Positions 8,838-18,047 of a stretch of 64,000 bases of DNA are shown here, one piece after another. How positions within the stretch are numbered: position 1 is the stretch's first letter; each line of letters opens with the position of its first letter. A program made the position numbers and the translations under genes. A model generated the notes under the pieces. It was not told where the DNA came from. It saw only the letters and a list, made by a program, of their open reading frames with translations, and ran no database searches. The stretch comes from Methylocystis iwaonis (GTDB taxonomy: Bacteria; Pseudomonadota; Alphaproteobacteria; Rhizobiales; Beijerinckiaceae), in the NCBI RefSeq assembly GCF_027925385.1, contig NZ_AP027142.1:1-64000 (forward strand), written 5' to 3'.

Positions 8838-8975
8838 AAACCTCCGAGGCGGCCTCTCCTTCGAGACGCGAGCTTCGCTCGCTCCTCAGGATGAGGCCTA
8901 AGTGTTTGACGAAGTTTCAGAAGCCCCTCATGCTGAGGAGCCTGCACAGCAGGCGTCTCGAAGCACGAGGGGCGT
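8838..8975 (+). repeat. Dispersed intergenic repeat, family A copy 1
   Basis: About 138 bases starting AAACCTCCGAGGCGGCCTCT and ending in CGAGGGGCGT. The same sequence, about 90% alike by eye, is present in reverse orientation at 18890-19028, and a fragment lies at 47461-47510. It contains CTCCTCAGGATGAGG and CTCATGCTGAGGAG palindromic cores. It fills the gap between the ATP-grasp and CitG-like genes and reaches close to the likely start of the latter. Confidence 0.85.
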
Positions 8976-9046
8976 CACCGCCACTTTGTCGGAATCTGAG
9001 CGACGCTCTCGGACGCCTCCCCTCGGGTAAGCATATCGTTCGCAAC

Positions 9047-9925
9047 GTGACAGACCCCCTCGCCCCAATCAACGCCGCGGTCGCCCAAGCCTTCGTCGCG
9101 GCCTGCGAGGCGGAGCTTGCCGCGCCCAAGCCCGGCAATGTGCATCACTTTGCGCCGGGCCATGGCATGGAGGCGCGGGACTTCATCGAGAGCGCCCGCG
9201 CCGCCGCGCCTTTCATCGCCGCGCCCGGCGCGAGCGTCGGCCAACGCATTTTCGGCGCGGTCGAGGCCACCTGGGCGGCGGTCGATCAGAACACCAATCT
9301 CGGCATCATCCTGCTCTGCGCGCCGCTCGCCCATGCCGTGCTGACCGCCGAATCGCCCGACCTTCGGCGGGAGACCGCGCGCGTGCTCGCGGCGCTCGAC
9401 GTCGCCGACGCCAACGCCGCGTTTCGCGCCATCAGCCGCGCCAATCCCGCAGGCCTCGGCGCGGCGAAAGAGCATGACGTCTCCGGCCCGGCGCGCACAT
9501 CGCTCCTGGAGGCCATGCGCGCGAGCGCCGACCGCGACCGCATCGGCTACCAATACGCCAATGATTTCGTCGATATTTTCGAGACAGGGCTCGACGCGCT
9601 GCAGCGCGCCCGCGCGCGCGGCCATGACGCGCCGCGCGCAACGCTCGAAACATATCTGGCGTTTCTTGCCGCTTTCCCCGACAGCCACATCGTCCGCAAG
9701 TATGGAATTGAAAAAGCGCGCGCCGTTCGTGAGGACGCCACATGCGCAGCCGCACGCATCGAAAGCGCCCCGCAGCGCGACGAAGCCTTCGCATTGGCGC
9801 TCGATTTCGACCAGAACCTTAAGAAAAACAAAATCAATCCGGGCACGAGCGCAGACCTGACAGTCGGCGTTCTTTTCGCCGATTCGCTTCCCGCCATCTT
9901 GGCAAAAGCCCACAAAAATGGTTGA
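9047..9925 (+). CDS. CitG-like triphosphoribosyl-dephospho-CoA synthase family protein (Orf7-like)
   Basis: A protein of about 292 residues belonging to the CitG family, recognisable by EAELAAPKPGNVHHFAPGHG near the N terminus, NTNLGIILLCAPL, and NPAGLGAAKEHDV. CitG itself builds the citrate-lyase prosthetic group. The methylotroph version always sits with mch and fae and is thought to act in synthesis of the pterin or furan C1 cofactors; the exact reaction is not evident here. GTG 9047 is my best start, since the homologous region begins shortly after. The ribosome site is poor and the reading frame continues upstream through repeat sequence, so the start is tentative. Confidence 0.82.
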   Translation: MTDPLAPINAAVAQAFVAACEAELAAPKPGNVHHFAPGHGMEARDFIESARAAAPFIAAPGASVGQRIFGAVEATWAAVDQNTNLGIILLCAPLAHAVLTAESPDLRRETARVLAALDVADANAAFRAISRANPAGLGAAKEHDVSGPARTSLLEAMRASADRDRIGYQYANDFVDIFETGLDALQRARARGHDAPRATLETYLAFLAAFPDSHIVRKYGIEKARAVREDATCAAARIESAPQRDEAFALALDFDQNLKKNKINPGTSADLTVGVLFADSLPAILAKAHKNG

Positions 9926-10063
9926 GTCCGCGCCGCGCGGGGTGGTCTCGCGGCTATCCGGCTAACCGGTCGGGCGATTAGGCCGACGTCGAAAACGAAG
10001 GATAGAGGCGGTCGCGGCGCGCAGCGCGCGAACGCTTGGGGGAAGCTGAAAGGGAACGCACAA

Positions 10064-10573
10064 ATGGCGAAGATCAACAAGATGCTGGTGGGCGAGTCGC
10101 TCGTCGGCGAAGGCAACGAAGTCGCTCACATCGACCTGATCATGGGCCCGCGCGGCTCGGCCGCCGAGCTCGCTTTCGCGAACGCTCTCGTCAACAACAA
10201 GGACGGCTTCACGACCCTTCTCGCGGTTGTCGCGCCGAACCTGCTCTGCAAGCCCAACACGATCCTCTTCAACAAGGTCACCATCAAGGGCGCCAAGCAG
10301 GCCGTCCAGATGTTCGGCCCGGCTCAGCACGGCGTCGCCAAGGCCGTCGCCGATGCGGTCGCCGAAGGCATCATCCCGGTCGAGGAAGCTGACGACCTCT
10401 TCATCTCCGTCGGCGTGTTCATTCACTGGGACGCCAACGACGACAAGAAGATCCAGGACTACAACTATCAGGCCACCAAGGAAGCCATCGCCCGCGCCGT
10501 CGCCGGCGAGCCGAAGGCCGCCGAAGTCGTTGCCAAGCGCAACGACGCCAAGCACCCCTTCGCTCCGAACTGA
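10064..10573 (+). CDS. fae: Formaldehyde-activating enzyme
   Basis: A 169-residue Fae, which condenses formaldehyde with H4MPT to methylene-H4MPT, the entry step of formaldehyde oxidation. Core motifs are all present: [20 protein letters not shown] with the catalytic His in [18 protein letters not shown], and VKIKGAKQ-like [20 protein letters not shown]. The length matches the family. ATG 10064 follows AAGGGAACGCAC. Strong codon bias and a good downstream terminator fit a highly expressed gene. It is the last gene of the mch-led cluster and is followed by a second Fae-type gene. Confidence 0.96.
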   Translation: MAKINKMLVGESLVGEGNEVAHIDLIMGPRGSAAELAFANALVNNKDGFTTLLAVVAPNLLCKPNTILFNKVTIKGAKQAVQMFGPAQHGVAKAVADAVAEGIIPVEEADDLFISVGVFIHWDANDDKKIQDYNYQATKEAIARAVAGEPKAAEVVAKRNDAKHPFAPN

Positions 10574-10587
10574 GTTCGGATCGCCTG

Positions 10588-10656
10588 AGCGTTTTCGATC
10601 CGAAAACGCTTGAGCCAGCGAGATAATCAGGGGAGCCGGAGCCGGCTCCCCTTTCT
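10588..10656 (+). terminator. Terminator region after fae
   Basis: Two hairpins lie in series: AGCGTTTTCG/CGAAAACGCT with a 3-base loop (10588-10610), then AGGGGAGCCG/CGGCTCCCCT (10629-10652) followed by TTTC. The second has the shape of an intrinsic terminator and nearly repeats the stem used after fae2 (AGGGGAGCC/GGCTCCCCT). Confidence 0.75.
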
Positions 10657-10768
10657 GCCGAACACGATACGCGCCGCGGTCAAATCCGGCGTTCAACGGA
10701 CAATCGGGCTCCGCGCGGGCGCGCAATAAACAAGCCGCTGGACGCGAATGGCGCCGGGAGGGATGAAC

Positions 10769-11341
10769 ATGGCTTCTTTCTTTGAAAAGATTCTGGGCGC
10801 GCTGTTTCCGAAGCCGGCGACGGGCTTCGCGGGCTCCAGCAGCGCCAAGATGGGCGTCGGCGAATCGCTCGTCGGCGAGGGCAATGAGGTCGCCCATATC
10901 GACCTGATCATGGGTCCGCGCGGCTCGGCGGCGGAGAAGGCGTTCGCCAACGGCCTCGTGAACAACAAGGACGGCTTCACGACGCTGCTCGCGGTCATCG
11001 CCCCGAACCTGCTCGTCAAGCCCTACACCATGATGTTCAACAAGGTCACGATCAAGAACGCCAAGCAGGCCGTGCAGATGTTCGGCCCGGCGCAGCATGG
11101 CGTCGCCAAGGCCGTTGCGGACTCGGTCGCTGAAGGCGTCATTCCGCTCGACAAGGCCGAAGACCTGTTCATCTGCGTCGGCGTCTTCATCCACTGGGAA
11201 GCCAACGACGACCAGAAGATCCAGGACTTCAACTATCAGGCCACGAAGGAAGCCATCGCTCGCGCGATGAAGGGCGACCCGAAGGCCTCGCGCGTCGTCC
11301 AGGAGCGCGTCACCGCCAAGCATCCTTTCGCCGCCAACTAA
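10769..11341 (+). CDS. Formaldehyde-activating enzyme paralogue with N-terminal extension
   Basis: A 190-residue Fae paralogue. From about residue 29 it closely follows the preceding fae product, including [20 protein letters not shown] and the catalytic His. The first ~28 residues ([20 protein letters not shown]...) are an amphipathic extension absent from the first copy. I chose ATG 10769 because GGGAGGG ends 6 bases upstream; ATG 10763 is too close to that site. It could be a second formaldehyde-activating enzyme or a Fae-like protein with shifted function. The tandem arrangement indicates local duplication. Confidence 0.88.
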   Translation: MASFFEKILGALFPKPATGFAGSSSAKMGVGESLVGEGNEVAHIDLIMGPRGSAAEKAFANGLVNNKDGFTTLLAVIAPNLLVKPYTMMFNKVTIKNAKQAVQMFGPAQHGVAKAVADSVAEGVIPLDKAEDLFICVGVFIHWEANDDQKIQDFNYQATKEAIARAMKGDPKASRVVQERVTAKHPFAAN

Positions 11342-11361
11342 GCGCGAGAGTTTTAGCGATC

Positions 11362-11390
11362 AGGGGAGCCCGTCGCGGCTCCCCTTTTTT
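11362..11390 (+). terminator. Rho-independent terminator after fae2
   Basis: A 9-bp perfect stem AGGGGAGCC/GGCTCCCCT with a 6-base loop, followed by TTTTTT. It starts 21 bases after the fae2 stop. Its T-run touches the stop codon of the convergent HisA-like gene. Confidence 0.9.
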
Positions 11391-12090
11391 ATTCTGCGGA
11401 AATTCGAGAGAGGTCCGCCCGGCTCAGGCGGCCGTTATGCAGAGCGGTGGCGACGAGCGCGCCGGCGGCGCCGGCCTCTTTCAGGGCGACCAGATCGTCG
11501 ATCCCGCGCGCGCCACCCGCAGCGTAGATGTTTTTTCCTTTGGCCCGCGACAGAATTTCATTGAGGCGGCCGAGGTCCGGCCCCTGACCCGCGCCGACGC
11601 GCGCAAGCGTCATAACGATCACCTTCTCAGGCCACGTTTCAGCGACACGCAGGATTTCCGTGTCGCCGAGGAAGTCTTGTGCGGAGAAATCCAATGAGAG
11701 CGCGAAACGCGCATTGTTTCTAACGGCGCGCAGTTCGCCCGCGTCTTTCAGGCTTTCGCTGCCGATGACGATGTCGACATTGTGCTGAGCGAGCCAACGC
11801 TCGGCGTCGGTGCGCCGCGCGATCCCCGCATCGACCCAGAGACGCGCGTCGGGAAAGGCGCTGGCGATGCGCATGATGAGCGCATAATTGTCGTTCCGGC
11901 CTTCGATCGCATCGAGATCGGCGATATAGAATGTGCGAAACGGATAGAGCGACGCGAGACCGCGCGCGACATCGAGCGGCGCGCTCGTTTGCGCGAGCGG
12001 CGTTTCCAACGGCTTATATTCGGAACGTCGACCCGCGACGGCGCGCACGACGACGCCATTGCGAATATCGATGACGGGGATGACTTGCAT
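11389..12090 (-). CDS. HisA-related TIM-barrel protein of the methylotrophy cluster
   Basis: A 233-residue (beta-alpha)8 protein of the HisA-related group. It begins MQVIPVIDIRNGVVVRAVAG with the family Asp-containing first strand, and has FYIADLDAIEG, LWVDAGI and YAAGGARGIDDL, matching strand ends of HisA. It lacks the full histidine-operon context. Such HisA paralogues recur in H4MPT/methanofuran gene clusters and in archaea, so a role in C1-cofactor biosynthesis is inferred, not proven. It converges on fae2 and is divergent from the secreted protein at 12107, whose start lies 16 bases away. Confidence 0.8.
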   Translation of the reverse strand: MQVIPVIDIRNGVVVRAVAGRRSEYKPLETPLAQTSAPLDVARGLASLYPFRTFYIADLDAIEGRNDNYALIMRIASAFPDARLWVDAGIARRTDAERWLAQHNVDIVIGSESLKDAGELRAVRNNARFALSLDFSAQDFLGDTEILRVAETWPEKVIVMTLARVGAGQGPDLGRLNEILSRAKGKNIYAAGGARGIDDLVALKEAGAAGALVATALHNGRLSRADLSRISAE

Positions 12091-12106
12091 GAGGCATTAT
12101 AGGCGC

Positions 12107-12724
12107 ATGCTGATGAGAAGACACCTCGCGCTTGCCTTGACGGCCCAGCTCCTCCTCGCCACCTCGGCAGTCGCGCAATCCGCGCAGAGCGACTGGCCCT
12201 GTAAGCAGGTGCGCGTTCCCGAGATCGCGCTGGGCGGCGTTTGGACGGGCCCGTCCATCGAGACAGAGCGAAAGAGCTGGCGCGACGATGCTGCGATCGC
12301 CGACCTCGTCGCGCGCATCGCCGCCCGCCGCACGCCGATCGAGGAAGCTGAAAAGCTCATCGGCGAATTCTCGAAAAGCGCCGGCGATCATCGCAAGGAA
12401 CGTCTAACGATGCTCTTTGCCGGTCTCTATGAGCGCATGAACGACGAGCGCCGCGACGTCGTGAACGGTCTCGACCGCTTCGGCCGCCGCCTCAAGGAGA
12501 TGGCCGAGAAGACGCGCGAAGAGACCCAGGCCTTTTTTGATTTGCAGAACAAAAAGCCGCCACTCGACGCCGAGTCGATGCGGAAGGCGGCCGAGACGCT
12601 GCAATGGCGCGTTCGGCTCTTCGAGGAGCAGCGCAAGATGGCGAGCTTCGTCTGCGAAAGTCCGGCGCTGATCGAGCAGCGTTTCGGCGAGCTGGCGCGC
12701 AAGATTTTGGCGGAGATGGCGTAG
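12107..12724 (+). CDS. Conserved exported protein of unknown function
   Basis: About 205 residues. A signal peptide (RRHLALALTAQLLLATSAVA) is followed by QSAQSDWPCKQVRVPEIALG, a single-Cys region, then a largely helical charged body with REEEA-like repeats up to ARKILAEMA. It probably acts in the periplasm. I recognise it as a conserved Rhizobiales protein but know no function. Its position between the HisA-like and xox genes suggests a link to periplasmic quinoprotein metabolism, which is only inference. ATG 12107 or 12113 are equally possible; no strong ribosome site separates them. Confidence 0.65.
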   Translation: MLMRRHLALALTAQLLLATSAVAQSAQSDWPCKQVRVPEIALGGVWTGPSIETERKSWRDDAAIADLVARIAARRTPIEEAEKLIGEFSKSAGDHRKERLTMLFAGLYERMNDERRDVVNGLDRFGRRLKEMAEKTREETQAFFDLQNKKPPLDAESMRKAAETLQWRVRLFEEQRKMASFVCESPALIEQRFGELARKILAEMA

Positions 12725-12799
12725 CGAAGCTATACGATTTCCGTTCGAACAGCTCGCATTATGGCTTGTCGGACCAATCAAGCAGACCTGTATTAAACG

Positions 12800-13351
12800 C
12801 TACTCGCGCGGCTCAGGCTTGCGTTCTTCGAGCGGATGCTTTTCCGCGGCCCAGCCATCCGTGCCTTGCGGATACCAGACGACATTGGAATAGCCGAGCG
12901 ACATGGCGCGCTTGGCGGCGTTCCAGGACATCCAGCAATTGGTGAGGCAATAGAAGACCAGCGCCTTCTTTTTGTCCTGCCCCGTCGCCTTGGCGAGGCC
13001 CTTTTCGAAATAGGCCTGCGTCGCCTCCGAGAGAGCGCCAAAACCGGTGTCGGGCAGCCAAATGCTGCCGGGAATATCGAGACGCGGCTGCTCGCGCCAT
13101 ACGGCCTTCTTCGGCAAGCCCTCGGGCTTTGGCGCATGCGGCAGCGCATCGACGAAGACCGCCGCCTTGGCGCGCCACAAGTCGAAAGCCTTCGAAGTGT
13201 CGACGACAACCGCGCCTTTCAGCGTCGCGGGCACGGGCGCGCGATAGGCGTCGAGCCGGTAGCCTTCGGGCTCTGGCGGCGGCGCCGGAGTTTCCGCCCG
13301 CGCAGCCCCGCCAAAGGCGGCAATGAGCGCGGCGACGGCGAGCCGCCTCAT
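12800..13351 (-). CDS. PQQ-associated CXXCW-motif rhodanese-like periplasmic protein
   Basis: A 183-residue exported protein with a signal peptide ending in ARAETP. The body is a rhodanese-like domain, with VVDTSKAFDLW early, LPDTGFG in the middle and the loop ALVFYCLTNCWMSWNAAKRA near residue 140. The C-x3-C-W pattern marks the family linked to PQQ-dependent alcohol catabolism. The function is unclear; sulfur or redox relay to quinoproteins has been suggested. Its ATG overlaps the xoxJ stop (ATGA), so it is translationally coupled as the last gene of the xoxF-G-J unit. Confidence 0.85.
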   Translation of the reverse strand: MRRLAVAALIAAFGGAARAETPAPPPEPEGYRLDAYRAPVPATLKGAVVVDTSKAFDLWRAKAAVFVDALPHAPKPEGLPKKAVWREQPRLDIPGSIWLPDTGFGALSEATQAYFEKGLAKATGQDKKKALVFYCLTNCWMSWNAAKRAMSLGYSNVVWYPQGTDGWAAEKHPLEERKPEPRE

Positions 13352-14253
13352 TGCGCTTTCCTCAGCGGCTGACCGGCTTCGTCGAGCATCGGCACGCGGT
13401 AGTCGGCCAGGATCTTTTCGATCTCGGCCTTGTTCTGGCCAATGAGATTATTGAGCTCGCGCTTCCAGTTCTGGTCTGAGTTGCGCACGCCAAATCCAAT
13501 GCGAAAAGCCATGCGTACGCCCGGGGTTTCCGGGAGCAGCGTCACATCGAGCTTTGCGCTCGATTGCTTCGCATAATAGCCGGCGATCGGCCCCCAGAGC
13601 AACGCCACGTCGATGTCGCCCGTCTCGAGATCGTGGATCATCGTCGCGCTCGACGATTCGACACGCGTGTCGACCATCAGCGGATAGGGCTTCACGAGGC
13701 CGATCATGCCGTTCTTGGCGAGGACATTGCCGGGCGGCGTATTGGCGACGAGGCCGATGCGGCCTTTCTTTTCCTTCAGACGCGGATCGTCGAGATTCTG
13801 TATCCCGTCGAGATCAGAACCGGCGCGCGTCACCATGGCGTAGGTCGTGCGGTAATAAGGATTCGTCGGCTGCACGAGATCATTGCCCTGCGGCATGCCG
13901 AGAATGACGTCGCACAGATGCGCGTTGAGCGTATTGCGCACGAAACCCGTCGCGCCGGGATAGAAGGCGTAGGCGAGTTCCTTATGGAGCTTCGCGGCCA
14001 GGAACTCCGCGATCTTGTTCTCGAAACCTTCGCCCTTCTCGTTGGAGAAGGGCAGATTATTCGGGTCGGCGCAGACGCGAAGCGTTTTCGGATCGATGAG
14101 CTCGATCCCGCCGGCGTTGTCGGAGCCCTTGGCGCCCGCATCCGGGCCCATATGCTGCGCAAAGCCAGACGCCGCCGCGAACAAAATCGCGGCGGCGCCG
14201 GCTGAGGACAGGAGCGCGGCGAGGCCGCGCTGACATGCCTGCGAGACGATCAT
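13348..14253 (-). CDS. xoxJ: XoxJ, periplasmic substrate-binding-like protein of methanol dehydrogenase
   Basis: A 301-residue exported protein. A signal peptide (residues 1-34, ending GFAQH) precedes a family-3 solute-binding fold with LRVCADPNNLPFSNEKGEGF, VILGMPQGNDLV and ALLWGPIAGYYAKQ. XoxJ/MxaJ proteins are thought to help assemble or activate the periplasmic PQQ methanol dehydrogenase. ATG 14253 follows GAGAGG; upstream in-frame sequence overlaps xoxG and is not protein-like. It sits 25 bases after xoxG on the same strand. Confidence 0.92.
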   Translation of the reverse strand: MIVSQACQRGLAALLSSAGAAAILFAAASGFAQHMGPDAGAKGSDNAGGIELIDPKTLRVCADPNNLPFSNEKGEGFENKIAEFLAAKLHKELAYAFYPGATGFVRNTLNAHLCDVILGMPQGNDLVQPTNPYYRTTYAMVTRAGSDLDGIQNLDDPRLKEKKGRIGLVANTPPGNVLAKNGMIGLVKPYPLMVDTRVESSSATMIHDLETGDIDVALLWGPIAGYYAKQSSAKLDVTLLPETPGVRMAFRIGFGVRNSDQNWKRELNNLIGQNKAEIEKILADYRVPMLDEAGQPLRKAQ

Positions 14254-14278
14254 GTGATCGGCCTCTCTGTAACGGGCC

Positions 14279-14788
14279 TTACTTGGCGGCCATGCAGTCG
14301 GCTTCGGCCTTTTTGAAGGCCTCGGGCGCCGGCTCTTTCTTCTCCGGACGGCCAGGCTGGACGGCGCCGGTCGACAGCGCGCGGAGATAGACGTAAAGGT
14401 CGTCAATGTAGCAGACGGCGTTCTTATTGTCGGCGAAAGCCGGCATGACGCTGTTGCCGTTCTGACGGCCGCCGATGACGATGCCCGCGAATTCGGCGTA
14501 GTTGAAGCGCTTCACCGACTCCTTCAATGCCGGGGCGTAGGTCGAGCCGCCGCCGTTCGGGCCGTGGCAGACGTGGCATTCGGCGTGATAGCGGCGATAG
14601 CCGGAGAAAGTGTACCAATCGACCGCGCCGTCGGCGCCGACGTTATAGGTGGGATCGCCTTTCGCGTCGAAATATTTGCCGTTCTCGGATTTGACGGCTT
14701 TGGGATCTCCGGGGGCCTCGGCCATGGCGGAGGTTCCCACAAACATCATGACGCCCAGGGCGACAGCCCCGGCAATCGACGATCTCAT
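14279..14788 (-). CDS. xoxG: XoxG, c-type cytochrome electron acceptor of XoxF
   Basis: A 169-residue exported cytochrome c. A signal peptide (residues 1-23, ...TSAMA) precedes a single haem site CHVCH at about residue 71, with downstream Met in SVMPAF as likely sixth ligand. Further conserved features are VDWYTFSGYRRYH ahead of the haem and the C-terminal Lys/Glu-rich tail. XoxG takes electrons from XoxF methanol dehydrogenase. ATG 14788 is preceded by AGGAGAG at proper spacing. It follows xoxF in the same direction, separated by a strong stem-loop. Confidence 0.94.
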   Translation of the reverse strand: MRSSIAGAVALGVMMFVGTSAMAEAPGDPKAVKSENGKYFDAKGDPTYNVGADGAVDWYTFSGYRRYHAECHVCHGPNGGGSTYAPALKESVKRFNYAEFAGIVIGGRQNGNSVMPAFADNKNAVCYIDDLYVYLRALSTGAVQPGRPEKKEPAPEAFKKAEADCMAAK

Positions 14789-14831
14789 CACACACTCTCC
14801 TGGTCGGTTCTTCATTCACTCGTAAACGACA

Positions 14832-14871
14832 GCGCTCGGCGAGGCCCTTATTGCCAGGGTTCGCCGAGCGC
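14832..14871 (-). promoter_or_regulatory. Intercistronic stem-loop between xoxF and xoxG
   Basis: Perfect 11-bp arms GCGCTCGGCGA (14832-14842) and TCGCCGAGCGC (14861-14871) with an 18-base loop lie in the 107-base gap between the xoxF stop and xoxG start. There is no T-run, so it is more likely an mRNA-stabilising or partially terminating hairpin than a full terminator. It would allow xoxF mRNA to exceed xoxGJ. Confidence 0.75.
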
Positions 14872-14895
14872 CGGTTTTCTATCTTACGCTCTGCC

Positions 14896-16764
14896 TCAGT
14901 TCGGCAGGGCGAAGACGGTCAGCACGCCGCCGAGGGCGGTGTAGTTGGCGAGCGAGGCGTAGTTGCCCACCGCGCCGAGGCCTTCGTTCGACTTCGACAG
15001 ACCAGCCGCGAGGCCGATGCCCGCCCAGCCGCCGACGCCCGACAGAACCGCCACATACTGCTTGCCGGCGGATTCATAGGTGATCACATTGCCGATGATG
15101 CCCGACGGGGTCTTATACTTGTAGAGCTCCTTGCCGGTCTTCGTGTCGACCGCCTTCAGATAGCCCTCCAGCGTGCCGTAGAAGGTCACGCCGCCGTCCG
15201 TCGACACAGCGCCCGACCAGGCCGAGAACTGCTCCTTGTTCGACCAGACGATCTTACCCGTCCGCGCGTCCCAGGCGATGAAGTTGCCGGTGTGGTTCGT
15301 GCCGTCGCCCAGCACCTTGCCGGCCGGGAACATTTCCAGCGTCGCGCCGACATAGGGCTGGCCCGCCGTGTAGGACACGCGGAACGGCTCATAGTCCATG
15401 CAGACGTGGTTGGTCGGCACCATGAACAGGCCCGTCGCCGGATCGAAAGAAGCCGGCTGTTCGTCCTTCGAGCCGAGAGCGGCCGGGCAGACGTTCTGGG
15501 TGTTCGTGTCCTCGCCATTGTGCTGCGTCGAATATTTGTCGACGACCAGCGGACGGCCGTAGGTCTTGGACGACTTGTCCATGTCGACCTTCGTCGCCCA
15601 GTTCACAGCCGGATCATACTTCTCGGCGACGAGCAGCTCGCCATTGGTGCGATCGAGCGTATAGGCGAAGCCGTTACGGTCGAAGTGGACGAGCGTCTTG
15701 ACCTTCTTGCCGGCGCCGAAGTCCTGGTCGGCCAGGATCATCTCGTTGATGCCGTCATAGTCCCACTCGTCGTGGGGGGTCATCTGGTAGAGCCACTTCA
15801 CCTTGCCGGTGTCGAGGTCGCGCGCCCAGATGGTCATCGACCAGCGGTTGTCGCCCGGACGCTGGTTCGGGTTCCAGGTCGAGGGGTTGCCGGAGCCGTA
15901 GTAGACGAGGTTCAGCTCGGGGTCGTAGCTATACCAGCCCCAGGTGGTGCCGCCGCCCGTCTGCCACTGGTCGCCCTGCCAGGTGTTGATGCCGGAGTCC
16001 TTGCCGACCGGCTGGCCGAGATGGGTGGTCTTCTCGGCGTCGATCAGCGTATCGGCGTCGGGGCCCATGGAATAGCCGCGCCACGCCTGCTTGCCGGTCT
16101 TGACGTCGTAAGCGGTGATATGGCCGCGCACGCCGAACTCGCCGCCGGCGATGCCGACGAACACCTTGTCCTTGAAGACATGCGGCGCGGCGGTCGAGGT
16201 CTGGCCCTTCGACGGATCGCCGTTCTTCACCGACCAGACGAGCTTGCCGGTCTTGGCGTCGAGCGCGATCAGCGTGGTGTCGGCCTGAGCGAGGAAGATC
16301 TTGCCGTCGCCGTAAGCGAGGCCGCGGTTGACCGTGTCGCAGCACATGACCGGAACGACCGCCGGATCCTGCTTGGGCTCATATTTCCAGAGGATCTGAT
16401 GCGCCGGGTCCTTGGCGTCGAGCGCATAGACGATATTGGGAAACGGCGTATGCAGATACATCACGTCGGTCGTGATGGTCTTGCCGGAGCTGTCGGTGAC
16501 CGACACATTGTTGAGAACGAGCGGCGCGCCTTCGTGGCCGCGCAGCACGCCCGTCGAAAACTGCCAAGCCGGAGCAAGCTTGCCGACGTTGTCAGCGGTG
16601 ATCTGCTTGAGGCCCGAATGGCGGAGATTGGCGTAGTCGCCGGTCGGAGAGACCCACTGCTTGGGGTCTTTCGACAAGGTCAGCAATTCGTCGTCGGCTT
16701 TCGCAGCGCCGACTGAAAACAGCGCAAGAACACCAACTGAAGTCGACAACAACAGCTTATGCAT
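14896..16764 (-). CDS. xoxF: Lanthanide-dependent PQQ methanol dehydrogenase
   Basis: A 622-residue periplasmic quinoprotein. The signal peptide is residues 1-23 (...GAAKADDE) and an eight-bladed propeller follows. Vicinal Cys141-Cys142 ([10 protein letters not shown]) is the disulfide over PQQ. Metal ligands Glu209 (GGEFG) and Asn293 (SGNPS) are present. The active-site segment EWDYDG carries catalytic Asp335 and a second Asp at 337; MxaF has Ala there, so this Asp marks the lanthanide-using XoxF type. The sequence resembles the XoxF5 clade. ATG 16764 is 8 bases after AGGAGG; an ATG two codons upstream is too close. It leads xoxF-xoxG-xoxJ-CXXCW. Confidence 0.96.
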   Translation of the reverse strand: MHKLLLSTSVGVLALFSVGAAKADDELLTLSKDPKQWVSPTGDYANLRHSGLKQITADNVGKLAPAWQFSTGVLRGHEGAPLVLNNVSVTDSSGKTITTDVMYLHTPFPNIVYALDAKDPAHQILWKYEPKQDPAVVPVMCCDTVNRGLAYGDGKIFLAQADTTLIALDAKTGKLVWSVKNGDPSKGQTSTAAPHVFKDKVFVGIAGGEFGVRGHITAYDVKTGKQAWRGYSMGPDADTLIDAEKTTHLGQPVGKDSGINTWQGDQWQTGGGTTWGWYSYDPELNLVYYGSGNPSTWNPNQRPGDNRWSMTIWARDLDTGKVKWLYQMTPHDEWDYDGINEMILADQDFGAGKKVKTLVHFDRNGFAYTLDRTNGELLVAEKYDPAVNWATKVDMDKSSKTYGRPLVVDKYSTQHNGEDTNTQNVCPAALGSKDEQPASFDPATGLFMVPTNHVCMDYEPFRVSYTAGQPYVGATLEMFPAGKVLGDGTNHTGNFIAWDARTGKIVWSNKEQFSAWSGAVSTDGGVTFYGTLEGYLKAVDTKTGKELYKYKTPSGIIGNVITYESAGKQYVAVLSGVGGWAGIGLAAGLSKSNEGLGAVGNYASLANYTALGGVLTVFALPN

Positions 16765-17049
16765 GAGCATTTCCTCCTGAGACGCCGAGGCGCGCCTTAC
16801 CGTTGCGCCGCCGCCGACGTCACGCCTCTTTGGGCGCCTCGACATTGGGAAGGCGTTTTCCGTCTTGCTCCCGGGCCGCTTGGGCAAAAAATTGCCTGCA
16901 GCGCCGGGATGCTTCCGGTTCCCGTCCGGAAGGCATCTTCTAACTCGGAAACGGCGGGATAATATGTCGCGTGCGGCTGAATCGCAATCGCAAAAAACGG
17001 AGGCGTGAGCGTGGCGCCTTGTGGCGCTGAAGCTCCGTAATAAATCAAT

Positions 17050-17985
17050 ATGTTGCCATCTCTTCTTGCTCTTCTCGCCATGTGTCTCGGGGTTTTTTGC
17101 GCCCCCGCTCTCGCGCGCGACGCGGCGCCTTTCGAGCTCGATGAGATCGCGCCCGGCGTCTATGCGCATCAGGGCGAAACATCCCTGATGACCCGGGAAA
17201 ATTTCGGCGGCATCGCCAATCTCGGCGCTATCGTCGGGGATGACTCTGTCGCCGTGATCGACACGGGCGGGAGCCTCGTTCAGGGCAAAGCTTTCCTCGC
17301 CGCGCTACGCGAGAAGACGCAAAAGCCGATCCGCTATGTCATCAATACGCATGCGCATCCCGATCATGTCTTCGGCAATGGAGCCTTCGCCCTGCCGGGC
17401 GTGACATTCGTGGGCCACAAGAATCTGCCGCGCGCCCTTGCCGCGCGCGGCGAGCATTACCTCGCCTCCTTCCGCCAGATCATGGGCGACGCGCTCGACG
17501 GGGTGACGATCGTTGCGCCGACGATGCTCGTCTCGGATTTGGCGACGCTCGATCTTGGCGGCCGGGAGATCGTTCTACAGGCGTGGAAGACGGCGCATAG
17601 CGAGGCGGATCTGACCGCGCTCGACACAAAGAGCGGCACGCTCTTCGCCGGCGATCTGCTGTTCCTGCAGCATGTGCCGGTGGTCGACGGCAGCCTGCTG
17701 GGCTTTCTGGACGTCGCCGACCGACTGGCGGGAATCAAAGCCGAGCGCGTCGTGCCGGGGCATGGCCCCGAGGTCGCGCCCTGGCCCAAGGCGCTCGACG
17801 ACGAACGCGCTTATCTCACGCGGCTGACAGCCGATCTGCGCGCCGCGATCAAGAAGGGCGAAAGCGTGAAGGACGCCGCGAAAGACGCAGGAAGCGAGGA
17901 ACGCGGCAAATGGCGTCTTTTCGACGATTATAACGCCCGCAACGCCACGGCCGGCTTTGCGGAGCTGGAGTGGGAGGGGCCGTGA
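17050..17985 (+). CDS. Quinoprotein-associated zinc metallohydrolase (metallo-beta-lactamase fold)
   Basis: A 311-residue exported protein. A signal peptide ([22 protein letters not shown]) is followed by a metallo-beta-lactamase domain with the zinc motif [14 protein letters not shown] (near 98), [20 protein letters not shown] and VPGHGP. It belongs to the group found beside PQQ dehydrogenases and SoxYZ-like proteins, called the quinoprotein relay system; the substrate is unknown. It diverges from xoxF across a 285-base gap that should hold both promoters. A SoxYZ-like gene follows 62 bases downstream. SoxH-type hydrolases are the nearest characterised relatives. Confidence 0.85.
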   Translation: MLPSLLALLAMCLGVFCAPALARDAAPFELDEIAPGVYAHQGETSLMTRENFGGIANLGAIVGDDSVAVIDTGGSLVQGKAFLAALREKTQKPIRYVINTHAHPDHVFGNGAFALPGVTFVGHKNLPRALAARGEHYLASFRQIMGDALDGVTIVAPTMLVSDLATLDLGGREIVLQAWKTAHSEADLTALDTKSGTLFAGDLLFLQHVPVVDGSLLGFLDVADRLAGIKAERVVPGHGPEVAPWPKALDDERAYLTRLTADLRAAIKKGESVKDAAKDAGSEERGKWRLFDDYNARNATAGFAELEWEGP

Positions 17986-18047
17986 CTTTGTCTCACGCTC
18001 AGGCTCCAAGCTGCGCTAAGCTCGCGCGAGAGTTTTGGAGGATTCCC

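Noticed and set aside
14851..16716. A 621-codon open frame on the plus strand opposite xoxF
   Set aside because: It is a mirror of GC-rich codon use in xoxF, has no recognisable domains and xoxF is certain.
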